DNA from: Kineosporia rhizophila
GTDB taxonomy: Bacteria; Actinomycetota; Actinomycetes; Actinomycetales; Kineosporiaceae
Assembly: GCF_021277265.1 (NCBI RefSeq)
Contig: NZ_JAJSOH010000029.1
Coordinates: 37,505-101,504 of the forward strand
Direction of reading: 5' to 3'
Length of the DNA stretch: 64,000 nucleotides
Shown: positions 51,987 to 63,877 of the stretch, piece after piece
Numbering within the stretch: the first letter of the stretch is position 1
Layout of the letters: the number at the start of each line of letters is the position of its first letter
Program-made: the position numbers and the translations under genes
The notes under the pieces: model-generated
Seen by the model: the letters and a program-made list of their open reading frames with translations, nothing else
Told to the model about the DNA's origin: nothing
Databases searched by the model: none

Positions 51987-52286
51987 ATGACGAAGGTGAC
52001 CCGACCGTCTGCCGGAGTGCCGCGGGCCCTGCGCCGGCTGGGCACCGATCTGGCCACCTGGCGGCGTATCCGCAAGCTGACCGTCGAGGAACTCTCCCAG
52101 CGCTCGGGCGTCGGTATCGCCACCATCACCAGGCTGGAGGCCGGGCAGGGGGCACCGCTGGAGCACGTGTTCCGGGTCGCCTCGGTGCTCGGCGTGGCCG
52201 AGGTGCTGGCCACCGCCCTCACCCCCCGCAACGTCCTGGCCCGGGCCACGCCACCGGCACCTCCCGGAACACCCCCACAAGCCTGA
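51987..52286 (+). CDS. Small XRE-family helix-turn-helix regulator
   Basis: The product is 99 residues. The helix-turn-helix is LATWRRIRKLTVEELSQRSG-VGIATITRLEAGQGAPLEHV, followed by a short Pro/Ala tail (RATPPAPPGTPPQA). It has no ligand domain. It precedes the mutA operon by 64 bases on the same strand and could control it, but nothing in the sequence proves that. Confidence 0.82.
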   Translation: MTKVTRPSAGVPRALRRLGTDLATWRRIRKLTVEELSQRSGVGIATITRLEAGQGAPLEHVFRVASVLGVAEVLATALTPRNVLARATPPAPPGTPPQA

Positions 52287-52350
52287 GCGGTGTGGCGTAG
52301 TTCAACTGCGCCCACTGTCCGGCTCAAGCCGGCGTTCCTAAGCTGGGGGT

Positions 52351-54207
52351 ATGAGCGCCGCGCCGCTGCAACCGCCGCCGGATCTGCCCCTGGCCGGGCT
52401 GTTCGACCCGGCCGAGCCGGCCCAATGGCACCGCCTGGTCGCATCTGCCCTGGTGAAGGCCGGCCGGATGACTCCGGACGACGATCCGGCGCAGGCCGTG
52501 AGCCGGCTGACCAGCACCACTTACGACGGCATCGGGATCCGCCCGCTGTACACCCGGGACGACGCGGTGGCCGAGGACGCGATCGGCGTTCCCGGGCTGG
52601 CCCCGTTCGTGCGTGGGTCGCGGGCGGCCGGAACCGTGCCCTACGGCTGGGACATCCGCCAGCGTCATCTCGACCCCGACCCAGAGGTCACCCACGAGGC
52701 GGTGATGGCCGATCTGGAGAACGGCGTCACCTCGCTCTGGCTCACCCTGGGCCAGGGCGGGCTGCCGCTGGGCAGTCTGTCGCAGGTGCTGAACGGGGTG
52801 CTGCTCGACCTGGCCCCGGTGGTGCTGGACGCCGGCGCCGACACCGAGGCTGCGGCCGAAGAGTTCCTGACCTTGCTCGACGGTATCGCCGGCGCCGGTG
52901 GCAACCTCGGCGCCGACCCGATCGGCCTGCGCGCCCGGCTCGGCGCCGGCCACACTCCCGACCTGGCGCTGCTGCCCAGGCTGGCCGAGCGCGCCACCGG
53001 CACTGCCCTGCGGGTGGCCACGGTCGACGCCACCGTGTATCACGACGCCGGAGCCTCGGACGCGCAGGAACTGGGCGCCTCGCTGGCCACCGGCGTGGCT
53101 TACCTGCGGGCCCTGACCGAGGCCGGGATCGGCACCGCCGACGCCTTCGCCCAGCTCGAGTTCCGCTACGCCGCGAATGCCGACCAGTTCCTGACCATCG
53201 CCAAACTCCGTGCTGCCCGCCGTCTCTGGGCCCGGGTGGCCGAGGTCTGCGGGTTGGAGGAGCAGCTGGGCGACCCGGCCTCGGCGAACCGGCTGGGGCA
53301 GCGGCAGCACGTGGTCACGTCGTCGGCGATGATGAGCCGCCGCGACCCCTGGGTGAACCTGCTGCGCACCACGCTCGCCGCTTTCGGGGCCGGTGTGGGC
53401 GGGGCCGACTCGGTCACGGTGCAGCCGTTCGACGCGGCGATCGGCCTGCCCGACGCGTTCTCCCGCCGGATCGCCCGCAACACGTCGTCGCTGCTGGTGA
53501 TGGAGTCGCACCTGGCCCGGGTGATCGACCCGGCCGGGGGCTCCTGGTACGTGGAGCAGATCACCGAGGAGCTCGCCCGCGCCGCGTGGGAGCAGTTCAC
53601 CTCCATCGAGGCCGAGGGTGGGATGGCGGCTGCGCTCGGGACCGGCCGCCTCGCCGCCGAGATCGACCAGGTCTGGCAGAGGCGGGCCAAGCGACTGGCC
53701 CACCGCAAAGACCCACTCACCGGCGTAAGTGAGTTCCCGAACCTTTCCGAGCCCACACTCGTCCGTAAGCCTCTGCCCGAGAAGCCCCACGGGGGGCTGC
53801 CGGTGCACCGCTACGCCGAGGAGTACGAGGCCCTGCGGGACAGTGCCGAAGCGCAGACCGGGGCGCCCGAGGTCTTCCTGGTCACCATCGGCCCGGTCGC
53901 CGTGCACACCGCCCGGGCCACCTTCGCCGCCAACCTCTTTCAGGCCGGTGGGTTGCAGACTCCGAGCGGCGACGTGGAGGCGTTCCGGGCCAGCGGGGCC
54001 ACGATCGCCTGCCTGGCCTCCAGCGACAAGGTCTACGCCGAGCAGGCGCAGGCCGTGGCCGAGGCCCTGAAAGAGGCGGGCGCACAGCATGTCCTGCTCG
54101 CCGGGAAGCCGGGCGAGTACCCGGCGGTCGACGACTACGTGTTCATGGGGGTGGATGCCCTGGCGGTGCTGCGGGATCTCCACCGGCGGATCGGCATCGG
54201 GAGCTGA
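52351..54207 (+). CDS. mutA: Methylmalonyl-CoA mutase, small (non-catalytic) subunit
   Basis: The product is 618 residues. The TIM-barrel-like part is recognisable (YGWDIRQRHLDPDPEVTHEA, YHDAGASDAQELGASLATGV, FRYAANADQFLTIAKLRAAR, DAFSRRIARNTSSLLVMESH), followed by a B12-like domain without the DxHxxG cobalamin ligand motif (the equivalent reads LASSDKVYAEQ). This is expected for the inactive partner of the heterodimer. It ends five bases before mutB. With mutB it converts methylmalonyl-CoA to succinyl-CoA, for propionate and odd-chain or branched amino acid breakdown, or runs in reverse for polyketide precursors. Confidence 0.96.
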   Translation: MSAAPLQPPPDLPLAGLFDPAEPAQWHRLVASALVKAGRMTPDDDPAQAVSRLTSTTYDGIGIRPLYTRDDAVAEDAIGVPGLAPFVRGSRAAGTVPYGWDIRQRHLDPDPEVTHEAVMADLENGVTSLWLTLGQGGLPLGSLSQVLNGVLLDLAPVVLDAGADTEAAAEEFLTLLDGIAGAGGNLGADPIGLRARLGAGHTPDLALLPRLAERATGTALRVATVDATVYHDAGASDAQELGASLATGVAYLRALTEAGIGTADAFAQLEFRYAANADQFLTIAKLRAARRLWARVAEVCGLEEQLGDPASANRLGQRQHVVTSSAMMSRRDPWVNLLRTTLAAFGAGVGGADSVTVQPFDAAIGLPDAFSRRIARNTSSLLVMESHLARVIDPAGGSWYVEQITEELARAAWEQFTSIEAEGGMAAALGTGRLAAEIDQVWQRRAKRLAHRKDPLTGVSEFPNLSEPTLVRKPLPEKPHGGLPVHRYAEEYEALRDSAEAQTGAPEVFLVTIGPVAVHTARATFAANLFQAGGLQTPSGDVEAFRASGATIACLASSDKVYAEQAQAVAEALKEAGAQHVLLAGKPGEYPAVDDYVFMGVDALAVLRDLHRRIGIGS

Positions 54208-54212
54208 CGAGA

Positions 54213-56402
<2,190 letters not shown>

Positions 56403-56412
56403 GCTGACGACC

Positions 56413-56679
56413 ATGGCTGAGGCATGTACACACCTGGACCAGATTCACGAGGTCACGCCCAGCGCGGCCGGCTGCGAGGACTGCCTGAGGAGCGGCGGTA
56501 CCTGGGTGCACCTGCGGCTGTGCCGCACCTGCGGGCACATGGGCTGCTGCGACTCCTCGCCGGCCAAGCACGCCACCGCGCACTTCCACGCCCAGGAGCA
56601 CCCGGTTGTGCAGTCGGCCGAGCCGGGGGAGAGCTGGCTGTGGTGCTACTCCGACGAAGTGGCCTTCGAACTGCGATGA
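56413..56679 (+). CDS. UBP-type zinc-finger protein
   Basis: This 88-residue stand-alone ZnF-UBP domain has ligands in the usual order: CTHLDQI, CEDCLRSGG, LCRTCGHMGCCDSS, KHATAHFHAQEHPVVQS and the closing GESWLWCYSDEVAFEL. In eukaryotes the domain binds the ubiquitin C-terminus; the bacterial proteins are of unknown function. Here it lies between mutB and meaB, 10 and 7 bases from each, so it is firmly part of the mut operon. Binding of a protein C-terminus such as that of MutB or MeaB is an attractive but unproven idea. Confidence 0.9.
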   Translation: MAEACTHLDQIHEVTPSAAGCEDCLRSGGTWVHLRLCRTCGHMGCCDSSPAKHATAHFHAQEHPVVQSAEPGESWLWCYSDEVAFELR

Positions 56680-56686
56680 ACCAGGC

Positions 56687-57691
56687 ATGAGCACCCGGGC
56701 CACCCGGCCGCCGTTCGACCTGCAGGAGGCGGCCGGGCAGATCCGGGCCGGTTCCCGGGCCTGGATCGCCCGGGCGATCACCCTGGTCGAGTCGACCCGG
56801 CCCGACCACCGGCGCCTGGCCCAGGAGCTGCTGACGAACCTGGCCCAGGACACCCCGCCGACCATCCGGGTCGGGGTCACCGGGGTGCCGGGGGCGGGCA
56901 AGTCCACGTTCATCAACGCGCTCGGCGGCCGGCTGATCGACGCCGGGCACGCGGTGGCGGTGCTCGCGGTCGACCCCTCCTCCACCCGCACCGGCGGCAG
57001 CATCCTGGGGGACAAGACCCGGATGACCAGGCTGGCCAGCGATCCGAAGGCGTTCGTGCGGCCCTCGCCGAGCGCCGGCACGCTGGGCGGGGTGGCCCGG
57101 GCGACCCGCGAGGCGATGGTGGTGCTGGAGGCGGCCGGCTACGACGTGGTGATCGTCGAGACGGTCGGGGTGGGGCAGTCCGAGACCACGGTGGCCGAGA
57201 TGGTCGACACGTTCCTCCTGCTCACCCTGGCCCGCTCGGGCGACCAGCTGCAGGGGATCAAGAAGGGCGTGCTCGAGCTGGCCGACGTGATCGCGGTGAA
57301 CAAGGCCGACGGCAAGCACGAGAGCGAGGCCTGGAAGGCGGCCCGCGAGCTCAGCGGAGCGCTGCACCTGATCGGCACGGCCGACGAGGCCTGGCAGCCG
57401 CCGGTGCTTACCTGCTCGGCGCAGGAGGGCAGCGGGCTCGACGAGGTCTGGGCCCAGGTGCTCGCGCATCGTTCGGCGCTCGGCGAAGGGCTGGCGCACA
57501 AGCGCCGGCAGCAGCTGATCGGGTGGACGTGGGCGATGGTGCGCGATTCGCTGCTGACCGAGCTGCGTGAGTCCGGGCCGGTGCGGGAGCTGACACCGCA
57601 GGTCGAGGCGCAGGTGCTGGCCGGGTCGCTGGCGCCTACGGCTGCGGCCGAGCAGATTCTGGCCGCGCTGCGGGGCACTGAACCGGCTTAG
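56687..57691 (+). CDS. meaB: MeaB, methylmalonyl-CoA mutase-associated GTPase
   Basis: MeaB is a G3E-family GTPase that loads and protects the adenosylcobalamin of the mutase. The product is 334 residues from ATG 56687. Walker A is VGVTGVPGAGKSTFINALG, then VLAVDPSSTRTGGSILGDKT (the MeaB hallmark), VIVETVGVGQSETTVAEMVD (Walker B/switch) and DVIAVNKADG (guanine specificity). It is the last gene of mutA-mutB-UBP-meaB. The gap to the kinase gene is 128 bases. Confidence 0.96.
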   Translation: MSTRATRPPFDLQEAAGQIRAGSRAWIARAITLVESTRPDHRRLAQELLTNLAQDTPPTIRVGVTGVPGAGKSTFINALGGRLIDAGHAVAVLAVDPSSTRTGGSILGDKTRMTRLASDPKAFVRPSPSAGTLGGVARATREAMVVLEAAGYDVVIVETVGVGQSETTVAEMVDTFLLLTLARSGDQLQGIKKGVLELADVIAVNKADGKHESEAWKAARELSGALHLIGTADEAWQPPVLTCSAQEGSGLDEVWAQVLAHRSALGEGLAHKRRQQLIGWTWAMVRDSLLTELRESGPVRELTPQVEAQVLAGSLAPTAAAEQILAALRGTEPA

Positions 57692-57764
57692 CCCTCGACC
57701 TCACGTTTGGGGTCTTGGGGATCGTCTTCCCGGGTGGGTGGGGGCTGGGGACGGCCTTATTACG

Positions 57765-57784
57765 GTGAACTCAGACCGCTCTCA
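57765..57784 (+). promoter_or_regulatory. Candidate response-regulator box upstream of the sensor kinase
   Basis: GTGAACTCAGACCGCTCTCA contains CTCA twice with an 11-base period (57770 and 57781), typical of direct repeats bound by OmpR/PhoB-type regulators. The same 20 bases with three differences occur at 60136-60155, upstream of the response regulator. It ends 35 bases before the kinase start. Confidence 0.62.
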
Positions 57785-57819
57785 AGCTGGTCACAGCGGG
57801 TACCTGTGAGAATGCCGGG

Positions 57820-59319
57820 ATGAGTTCCGAGCACGGCTGGCGGTTCGCCGCTGCCTCGGCCCCCCGGCGGCTGCTGCCCTCGGTGCGGGCGCGCTCCACC
57901 GTGTCCGCGGTCCTGGTGGTCGGCATGGCGCTCGGCCTGGCCGGCGGGCTGATCTTCTACGTGCTGCAGCGCAGCCTGATCAGCGGGCTGAACCAGGCCG
58001 CCGACGCGCGGCTGACCGAGGTCGAGGGCCGGCTGGACCTGGTCGGTGAGGGAACGCTGGACGAGGAGCTGAAGAAGGCCCAGAACCAGCGCACCGGGCA
58101 GTGGGTGCAGGTGCTCAAGGGCGAGGACATCGTCTCCAGCTCCAGCTACGACGCGGTCCAGCACCCGATCACCGGCCTGCGCCCGGCGATCGGCGAGACC
58201 GTGCGGGAGGAGGCCGGCGTGTTCAAGATCTTCGACACCGACCGGCCGTTCCTGGTGGTCGCCCGGGGGGTGGAGTACAGCGGCCAGAAGGACACGATCA
58301 TGGTCGCCACCTTCCTGGACTGGCAGCGGCGCACCGTGGTGATCGTGATGGGCCTGATGGCCGTCGCCTTCCCGTTGCTGCTCGCCGCGGTCGGGGCGGT
58401 GGTCTGGGTGCTGCTCGGGCGGGCCCTGCGCCCGGTCGAGGAGATCCGCTCGCAGGTGGCCCGGATCGACGAACGCGACCTGGAGGACCGGGTGCCGATC
58501 CCGCCGACCCGCGACGAGATCGCCCGGCTGGCGATCACCATGAACGAGATGCTCGACCGGCTGCAGGCCGCCCAGACCGCGCAGCGCCAGTTCGTCGCCG
58601 ACGCCAGTCACGAGCTGCGCAGCCCGCTGGCCACGCTGTCGGCGACCCTCGAGGTGGCCGACGCCGACGTCACCGGCCGGGCCTGGGCCGAGCTGCGCCC
58701 GGTGCTGCAGAACGAGACCGAGCGGATGGGCGTGCTGGTGCAGAACCTGCTGCTGCTGGCCCGGGCCGACGACCAGGGGCTGAAGCTGGTCTCGGTCGAG
58801 GTGGACCTGGACGACCTGGTGCTCGAGGAGGCCCGCCGGCTGCGCAGCTCGTCCGGGCTGGAGGTGCCGGTCTCGATCACCCCGGTACGCATCATGGGCG
58901 ACCCGCACAAGCTCGGCCAGGTGCTGCGCAACCTGGTGGACAATGCGGCCCGCTACGCCGAGACCACCGTGGCCCTGGGCCTGGCCGTCTCCGGCTCGAC
59001 CGCGCTGATCATGGTGGACGACGACGGGCCGGGGATCGCGGCGGCCGACCGGGACCGGGTGTTCGAGCGTTTCGTCCGGCTGGACGAGAGCCGCGACCGG
59101 GCCAGCGGGGGGGCCGGGCTGGGGCTGCCGATCGTGCGTGAGGTGGTGCGCGGGCACGACGGTGAGGTCGCCCTGGGGGTGTCGCCGTACGGCGGGGCGC
59201 GGTTCCAGGTGCAGTTGCCGATCACCATCCCGGCCGACGAGATGGAGCCGCTGCCGGGCGAGACCGGTGAGATCCCCCTGGCCGAACTCACCACCGGGCC
59301 GGGGGAGCAGCGCGACTGA
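57820..59319 (+). CDS. Two-component sensor histidine kinase
   Basis: This 499-residue transmembrane kinase has helices at about 30-50 (VSAVLVVGMALGLAGGLIFY) and 170-195 (VIVMGLMAVAFPLLLAAVGA), which enclose a sensor domain of about 120 residues outside the cell. A HAMP domain follows (RALRPVEEIRSQVARIDERD), then the H box FVADASHELRSPLATLSA with His264, the N box QVLRNLVDNAARYA, G1 VDDDGPGI and G2 GGAGLGLPIV. The signal is unknown. The gene converges on a response-regulator gene on the other strand, its probable partner, and carries the same upstream motif as that gene. Confidence 0.93.
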   Translation: MSSEHGWRFAAASAPRRLLPSVRARSTVSAVLVVGMALGLAGGLIFYVLQRSLISGLNQAADARLTEVEGRLDLVGEGTLDEELKKAQNQRTGQWVQVLKGEDIVSSSSYDAVQHPITGLRPAIGETVREEAGVFKIFDTDRPFLVVARGVEYSGQKDTIMVATFLDWQRRTVVIVMGLMAVAFPLLLAAVGAVVWVLLGRALRPVEEIRSQVARIDERDLEDRVPIPPTRDEIARLAITMNEMLDRLQAAQTAQRQFVADASHELRSPLATLSATLEVADADVTGRAWAELRPVLQNETERMGVLVQNLLLLARADDQGLKLVSVEVDLDDLVLEEARRLRSSSGLEVPVSITPVRIMGDPHKLGQVLRNLVDNAARYAETTVALGLAVSGSTALIMVDDDGPGIAAADRDRVFERFVRLDESRDRASGGAGLGLPIVREVVRGHDGEVALGVSPYGGARFQVQLPITIPADEMEPLPGETGEIPLAELTTGPGEQRD

Positions 59320-59347
59320 GAGGTCACCCGAACGGGTGGTTCTGGTC

Positions 59348-59401
59348 GCGAAGAACCCGACCAGGACAGGACCTAAGGACGTCCTCGGTCGGGTTGTTCG
59401 C
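59348..59401. terminator. Bidirectional terminator between kinase and regulator genes
   Basis: A 15-bp stem with one mismatch (GCGAAGAACCCGACC / GGTCGGGTTGTTCGC) plus inner AGGAC/GTCCT pairing lies exactly between the two convergent stops and would serve both. Confidence 0.82.
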
Positions 59402-59404
59402 GCG

Positions 59405-60082
<678 letters not shown>

Positions 60083-60135
60083 GGTCCTCCTCGGTCAGAC
60101 CTGCAAAGATACTTGCCGAGACGGTGTCCGGTCGC

Positions 60136-60155
60136 GTGAACTCAGCACGGTCTCA
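60136..60155. promoter_or_regulatory. Candidate response-regulator box between the regulator and hom
   Basis: GTGAACTCAGCACGGTCTCA matches the motif upstream of the kinase at 17 of 20 positions, again with CTCA repeated at 11 bases (60141 and 60152). It lies 53 bases before the regulator start and 63 before hom, so it could control either or both. Confidence 0.62.
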
Positions 60156-60218
60156 GGCCGCAGGACGGGCCGTCATTCTCACATGTCGAGACAATACACA
60201 CTAGTCAGGGGAGTCAGG

Positions 60219-61538
60219 GTGGAGCCGCTCAAGGTCGCGCTGCTGGGGTGCGGGTCGGTCGGGACGCAGGTCGCCCGGCTCCTCGGCACGCACGCGGAAG
60301 AACTGGCCCAGCGGGCCGGTGCACCGCTGCAGCTGACCGGGATCGCGGTGCGCACGCTGGAGGCCGACCGCGGCCCCGGCATCGACCCGGCGCTGCTCAC
60401 CACCGACGCCCCCGAACTGATCAAGCGCGCCGACCTGGTGATCGAGCTGATCGGCGGGATCGAGCCGGCCCGCACGCTGATCCTGCAGGCCCTGTCGTCC
60501 GGGGCCTCGGTGGTCACCGGTAACAAGGCGCTGCTGGCCGAGCACGGTCCCGAGCTCTACGAGGCGGCCGACCGCGGTGGCGTCGAGCTCTACTACGAGG
60601 CCGCCGTGGCCGGGGCGATCCCGCTGCTGCGCCCGATCCGCGAGTCGCTGGCCGGTGACCGGGTGCGGCGGGTGCTCGGCATCGTCAACGGCACCACCAA
60701 CTACGTGCTCGACAAGATGGACACGGCGGGTCTCGACTTCGCCGCCGCGGTCGCCCAGGCGCAGGACCTGGGGTACGCCGAGGCCGACCCGACCGCCGAC
60801 GTCGAGGGTTACGACGCGGCGGCCAAGGCCGCGATCCTGGCCTCGCTGGCGTTCCACACCCGGGTGCACGCCGACGACGTGCACCGCGAGGGCATCACCG
60901 AGGTCACCGCGGGCGACGTGGCCTCGGCCAAGCAGATCGGCGCGGTGGTCAAGCTCCTGGCGATCTGCGAGCGCACGGTCGCGGCCGACGGTTCCGAGGG
61001 GGTCTCGGTCCGCGTGCACCCCGCGATGATCCCGGCCTCGCACCCGCTGGCCAGTGTGCGGGAGGCGTTCAACGCCGTGTTCGTCGAGGCCGAGGCCGCC
61101 GGCGAGCTGATGTTCTACGGCCGCGGCGCGGGCGGTCTGCCCACCGCCAGTGCGGTTCTGGGCGACCTGGTCTCGGCCGCGCGCAACCGGGTGGCCGGCA
61201 GCCGCGGCCCGGGGGAGTCGTACTACGCGCAGCTGCCGTTGCGGCCGATGGGCGAGGTGGTCACCCGCTACCACATCAGCCTGGCCGTCGCCGACCGTCC
61301 CGGCGTGCTCGCCACGGTCGCCAAAGTCATTGCCGAGCACGGGGTCTCGATCGAGACCGTGCGGCAGCAGCAGATCCCGGCCGACCGTTCGCAGGCCGGT
61401 GCGCACAACAGTGCCTCGCTCGTGGTGGTCACCCACTCGGCCACCGAGGCGGCACTGGAAGCAACCGTCTCGGCGCTGGCCGGGCTGGACATCGTGACCG
61501 CCGTGGTCGGCGTCATGCGGGTCGAGGGTGAGGACTGA
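60219..61538 (+). CDS. hom: Homoserine dehydrogenase
   Basis: This enzyme reduces aspartate semialdehyde to homoserine, the branch to threonine and methionine. The product is 439 residues from GTG 60219, with GGGGAG upstream; an in-frame ATG at 60183 is an alternative. The nucleotide-binding motif is VALLGCGSVGTQVARLLG. The catalytic region has VVTGNKALLAEHG, YEAAVAGAIPLLRPIRESLA, GIVNGTTNYVLDKM, and EADPTADVEGYDAAAKAAIL. The C-terminal ACT domain (SLAVADRPGVLATVAKVIAE) allows feedback control by threonine. It overlaps thrC by one base. Confidence 0.97.
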   Translation: MEPLKVALLGCGSVGTQVARLLGTHAEELAQRAGAPLQLTGIAVRTLEADRGPGIDPALLTTDAPELIKRADLVIELIGGIEPARTLILQALSSGASVVTGNKALLAEHGPELYEAADRGGVELYYEAAVAGAIPLLRPIRESLAGDRVRRVLGIVNGTTNYVLDKMDTAGLDFAAAVAQAQDLGYAEADPTADVEGYDAAAKAAILASLAFHTRVHADDVHREGITEVTAGDVASAKQIGAVVKLLAICERTVAADGSEGVSVRVHPAMIPASHPLASVREAFNAVFVEAEAAGELMFYGRGAGGLPTASAVLGDLVSAARNRVAGSRGPGESYYAQLPLRPMGEVVTRYHISLAVADRPGVLATVAKVIAEHGVSIETVRQQQIPADRSQAGAHNSASLVVVTHSATEAALEATVSALAGLDIVTAVVGVMRVEGED

Positions 61539-62611
61539 TGGCACATCTGTGGCGCGGCGTCGTCGAGGAGTACCGGGACCGGCTGCCGATCCTGGGCGAC
61601 GCCCCGGCGGTGACGCTCGGCGAGGGGGGCACGCCGCTGGTGCGGGCCCGGGCCCTGTCGGAGCACACCGGCTGCGAGGTCTGGCTGAAGTGTGAGGGGG
61701 TCAACCCGACCGGCTCGTTCAAGGACCGCGGGATGACGGCGGCGATGACCGCCGCGGCCGCGGCCGGCGCCAAGGTGGTGATCTGCGCCTCCACCGGCAA
61801 CACCTCGGCGAGTGCGGCCGCGTACGCCACCGCCGCCGGGATGACCTGCGCGGTGCTGGTGCCGGACGGCAAGATCGCGATGGGCAAGCTGGCCCAGGCG
61901 ATCGCCCACGGCGCCCAGCTGCTGCAGGTCGACGGCAACTTCGACGACTGCCTGACGGTGGCCCGTAAGCTCGCCGAGGCCTACCCGGTCGAGCTGGTGA
62001 ACTCGGTCAACCCGGCCCGGATCGAGGGCCAGAAGACGGCCGCGTTCGAGGTCGTCGACGTGCTCGGCGACGCGCCGGACATCCACTGCCTGCCGGTCGG
62101 CAACGCCGGCAACATCACCGCCTACTGGCGCGGGTACCGGGAGTACGCGGCCGAGGGTTCCCCGGCCTCCAAGACCCCGAAGATGTGGGGCTTCCAGGCC
62201 GCCGGCGCCGCCCCGATCGTGCTCGGGCACCCGGTCGACCAGCCCGAGACGGTGGCCACCGCCATCCGGATCGGCAACCCGGCCTCCTGGTCGCAGGCGG
62301 TCGAGGCGCGCGACGCCTCCGGCGGCCGGATCGACGCGATCGACGACCCGGCCATCCTGGCCGCGCACCGCTGGCTCTCGGCCCGCGAAGGGGTGTTCGT
62401 CGAGCCGGGTTCCGCCGCCTCGGTGGCGGGCCTGCTGCAGACCCACGCCGCCGGTGAGCTGGCCCCCGGCCAGACCGTGGTGTGCACGGTGACCGGGCAC
62501 GGCCTGAAGGACCCGCAGTGGGCCCTGAAGGACGCGAACGGCGAGCCGGTGCAGCCGACCCGGATCCAGGTCGACGTGGTCAGCATCGCCTCGGCCCTCG
62601 GGCTGGCCTGA
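61538..62611 (+). CDS. thrC: Threonine synthase
   Basis: This PLP enzyme converts O-phosphohomoserine to threonine. The product is 357 residues, the short actinobacterial type. Visible are LGEGGTPLVRARALSEHTG, NPTGSFKDRGMTAAMTAA (PLP Lys), CASTGNTSASAAAYATAAGM, LPVGNAGNITAYWRGYREYA (phosphate loop) and EPGSAASVAGLLQ. The start overlaps the hom stop (TGATG), and the stop overlaps the thrB start in the same way, so the three are coupled. Confidence 0.97.
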   Translation: MAHLWRGVVEEYRDRLPILGDAPAVTLGEGGTPLVRARALSEHTGCEVWLKCEGVNPTGSFKDRGMTAAMTAAAAAGAKVVICASTGNTSASAAAYATAAGMTCAVLVPDGKIAMGKLAQAIAHGAQLLQVDGNFDDCLTVARKLAEAYPVELVNSVNPARIEGQKTAAFEVVDVLGDAPDIHCLPVGNAGNITAYWRGYREYAAEGSPASKTPKMWGFQAAGAAPIVLGHPVDQPETVATAIRIGNPASWSQAVEARDASGGRIDAIDDPAILAAHRWLSAREGVFVEPGSAASVAGLLQTHAAGELAPGQTVVCTVTGHGLKDPQWALKDANGEPVQPTRIQVDVVSIASALGLA

Positions 62612-63567
62612 TGACGGTCGGGTCGGCCTCCGCAACATCCGGTGAACTGCTGATGAACCGCCGCGCCACCGTGCGGGTCCCGGCCACCAGCGCCAACCTG
62701 GGCCCCGGGTTCGACAGCCTGGGCCTGGCGCTGACCGTGCACGACGTGGTCACCCTGAGCCTGGCTCCGGCCGGGCTCGAGGTGAGCGTCGAGGGGGAGG
62801 GCGAGGCCGGGGTCCCGCTGACCGAGGAGCACCTGGTGGTGCGCGCCGTGCGGGCCGCCTTCGACCACGTCGGGGTGCCGCAGCCGGGGATCCGGCTGCA
62901 CTGCGCCAACCGCATCCCGCACGGCCGGGGCCTGGGGTCCTCGGCCGCCGCGGTGGTGGCCGGGCTGGTCGCGGCCCGCGGCTGCCTGGCCGAGCCGGAG
63001 GCGCTCGACGACGCCACGGTCCTGGCCCTGGCCACCTCGTTCGAGGGGCACCCGGACAACGCCGCCGCGGCCCTGCTGGGCGGCTGCACGATCTCCTGGC
63101 ACTCGCACAGCGGGGTGCCGCGGGCCGAGCGGCTCGACGTGCGCACCGATCTCGACCCGGTGGTCTGCGTGCCCTCGGGCGAGCTGTCCACCACCACCGC
63201 CCGCGCCATGCTGCCGGCGCTGGTCGCCCACCCGGACGCCTCGTTCAACGCCGGCCGGGCCGCGCTGCTGGTGCACGCCCTGACCCGCCGGCCGGACCTG
63301 TTGCTCGAGGCCACCGAAGACCGGCTGCACCAGGCCCAGCGCGCGCCGGCCATGCCGGAGACCGCCGATCTGGTGCACCGGGTGCGGGAACTCGGGGCGG
63401 CGGCGGTGGTTTCCGGCGCGGGCCCGACGGTCCTGGTGCTCGGCCGCCGGGGCGAGGCGCTGAACGCGGTGAACTCCGCGCTGACCGGTCCGGCCGCGCA
63501 CCGCTGGAAGGTGCTGCAGCCGGGAATCGACACGGTGGGTTCGCTGCTGGCTACAGAAGGCGAATAG
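62611..63567 (+). CDS. thrB: Homoserine kinase
   Basis: This GHMP kinase phosphorylates homoserine. The product is 318 residues from ATG 62611, which overlaps the thrC stop; an in-frame ATG at 62653 (MNRRATVRVPATSANLGPGF) is closer to the usual family start. The ATP-binding motif is IPHGRGLGSSAAAVVAGLVA, followed by SFEGHPDNAAAALLGGCTIS and the late AAVVSGAGPTVLVL. It is the last gene of hom-thrC-thrB. rho follows after a 310-base leader. Confidence 0.96.
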   Translation: MTVGSASATSGELLMNRRATVRVPATSANLGPGFDSLGLALTVHDVVTLSLAPAGLEVSVEGEGEAGVPLTEEHLVVRAVRAAFDHVGVPQPGIRLHCANRIPHGRGLGSSAAAVVAGLVAARGCLAEPEALDDATVLALATSFEGHPDNAAAALLGGCTISWHSHSGVPRAERLDVRTDLDPVVCVPSGELSTTTARAMLPALVAHPDASFNAGRAALLVHALTRRPDLLLEATEDRLHQAQRAPAMPETADLVHRVRELGAAAVVSGAGPTVLVLGRRGEALNAVNSALTGPAAHRWKVLQPGIDTVGSLLATEGE

Positions 63568-63877
63568 TCCGGCCGAGTAAGCTGCGGTGCGGCCGGGTCG
63601 GGGGCCCGCCGTCTCCGCCGGGACCGGGCAAACACGGTTTTCGGACGGGATCGGCAGCTTGGGCTGATTCCGGTTCTTCGTTCTGGGCCCCGCCGGTGTT
63701 ACAGTACGTGTGCAGTCGCTGAGATGCCGGTTCGTTCAGGCACACGCGCTGTACTCCGCCGCTCATTTCAGTCTTCGTGCCTGCGTGCACGGAGCGCGGC
63801 GTACAACCATCCGGATTCTCCGGGTGCAAACCCGCTGGTCGTGACTGTATCGCGGCCGAGGAGGGGGAAGACCTTTC
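63568..63877 (+). promoter_or_regulatory. Long leader/promoter region of rho
   Basis: There is no gene in these 310 bases. A possible -10 TACAGT lies at 63700-63705, without a convincing -35. That would leave a 5' untranslated region of about 165 bases with GC-rich inverted segments (GTACTCCGCCGC near 63753 and GCGGCGTAC near 63797). Long leaders that let Rho control its own message are known in other bacteria; here it is inference. Confidence 0.4.
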
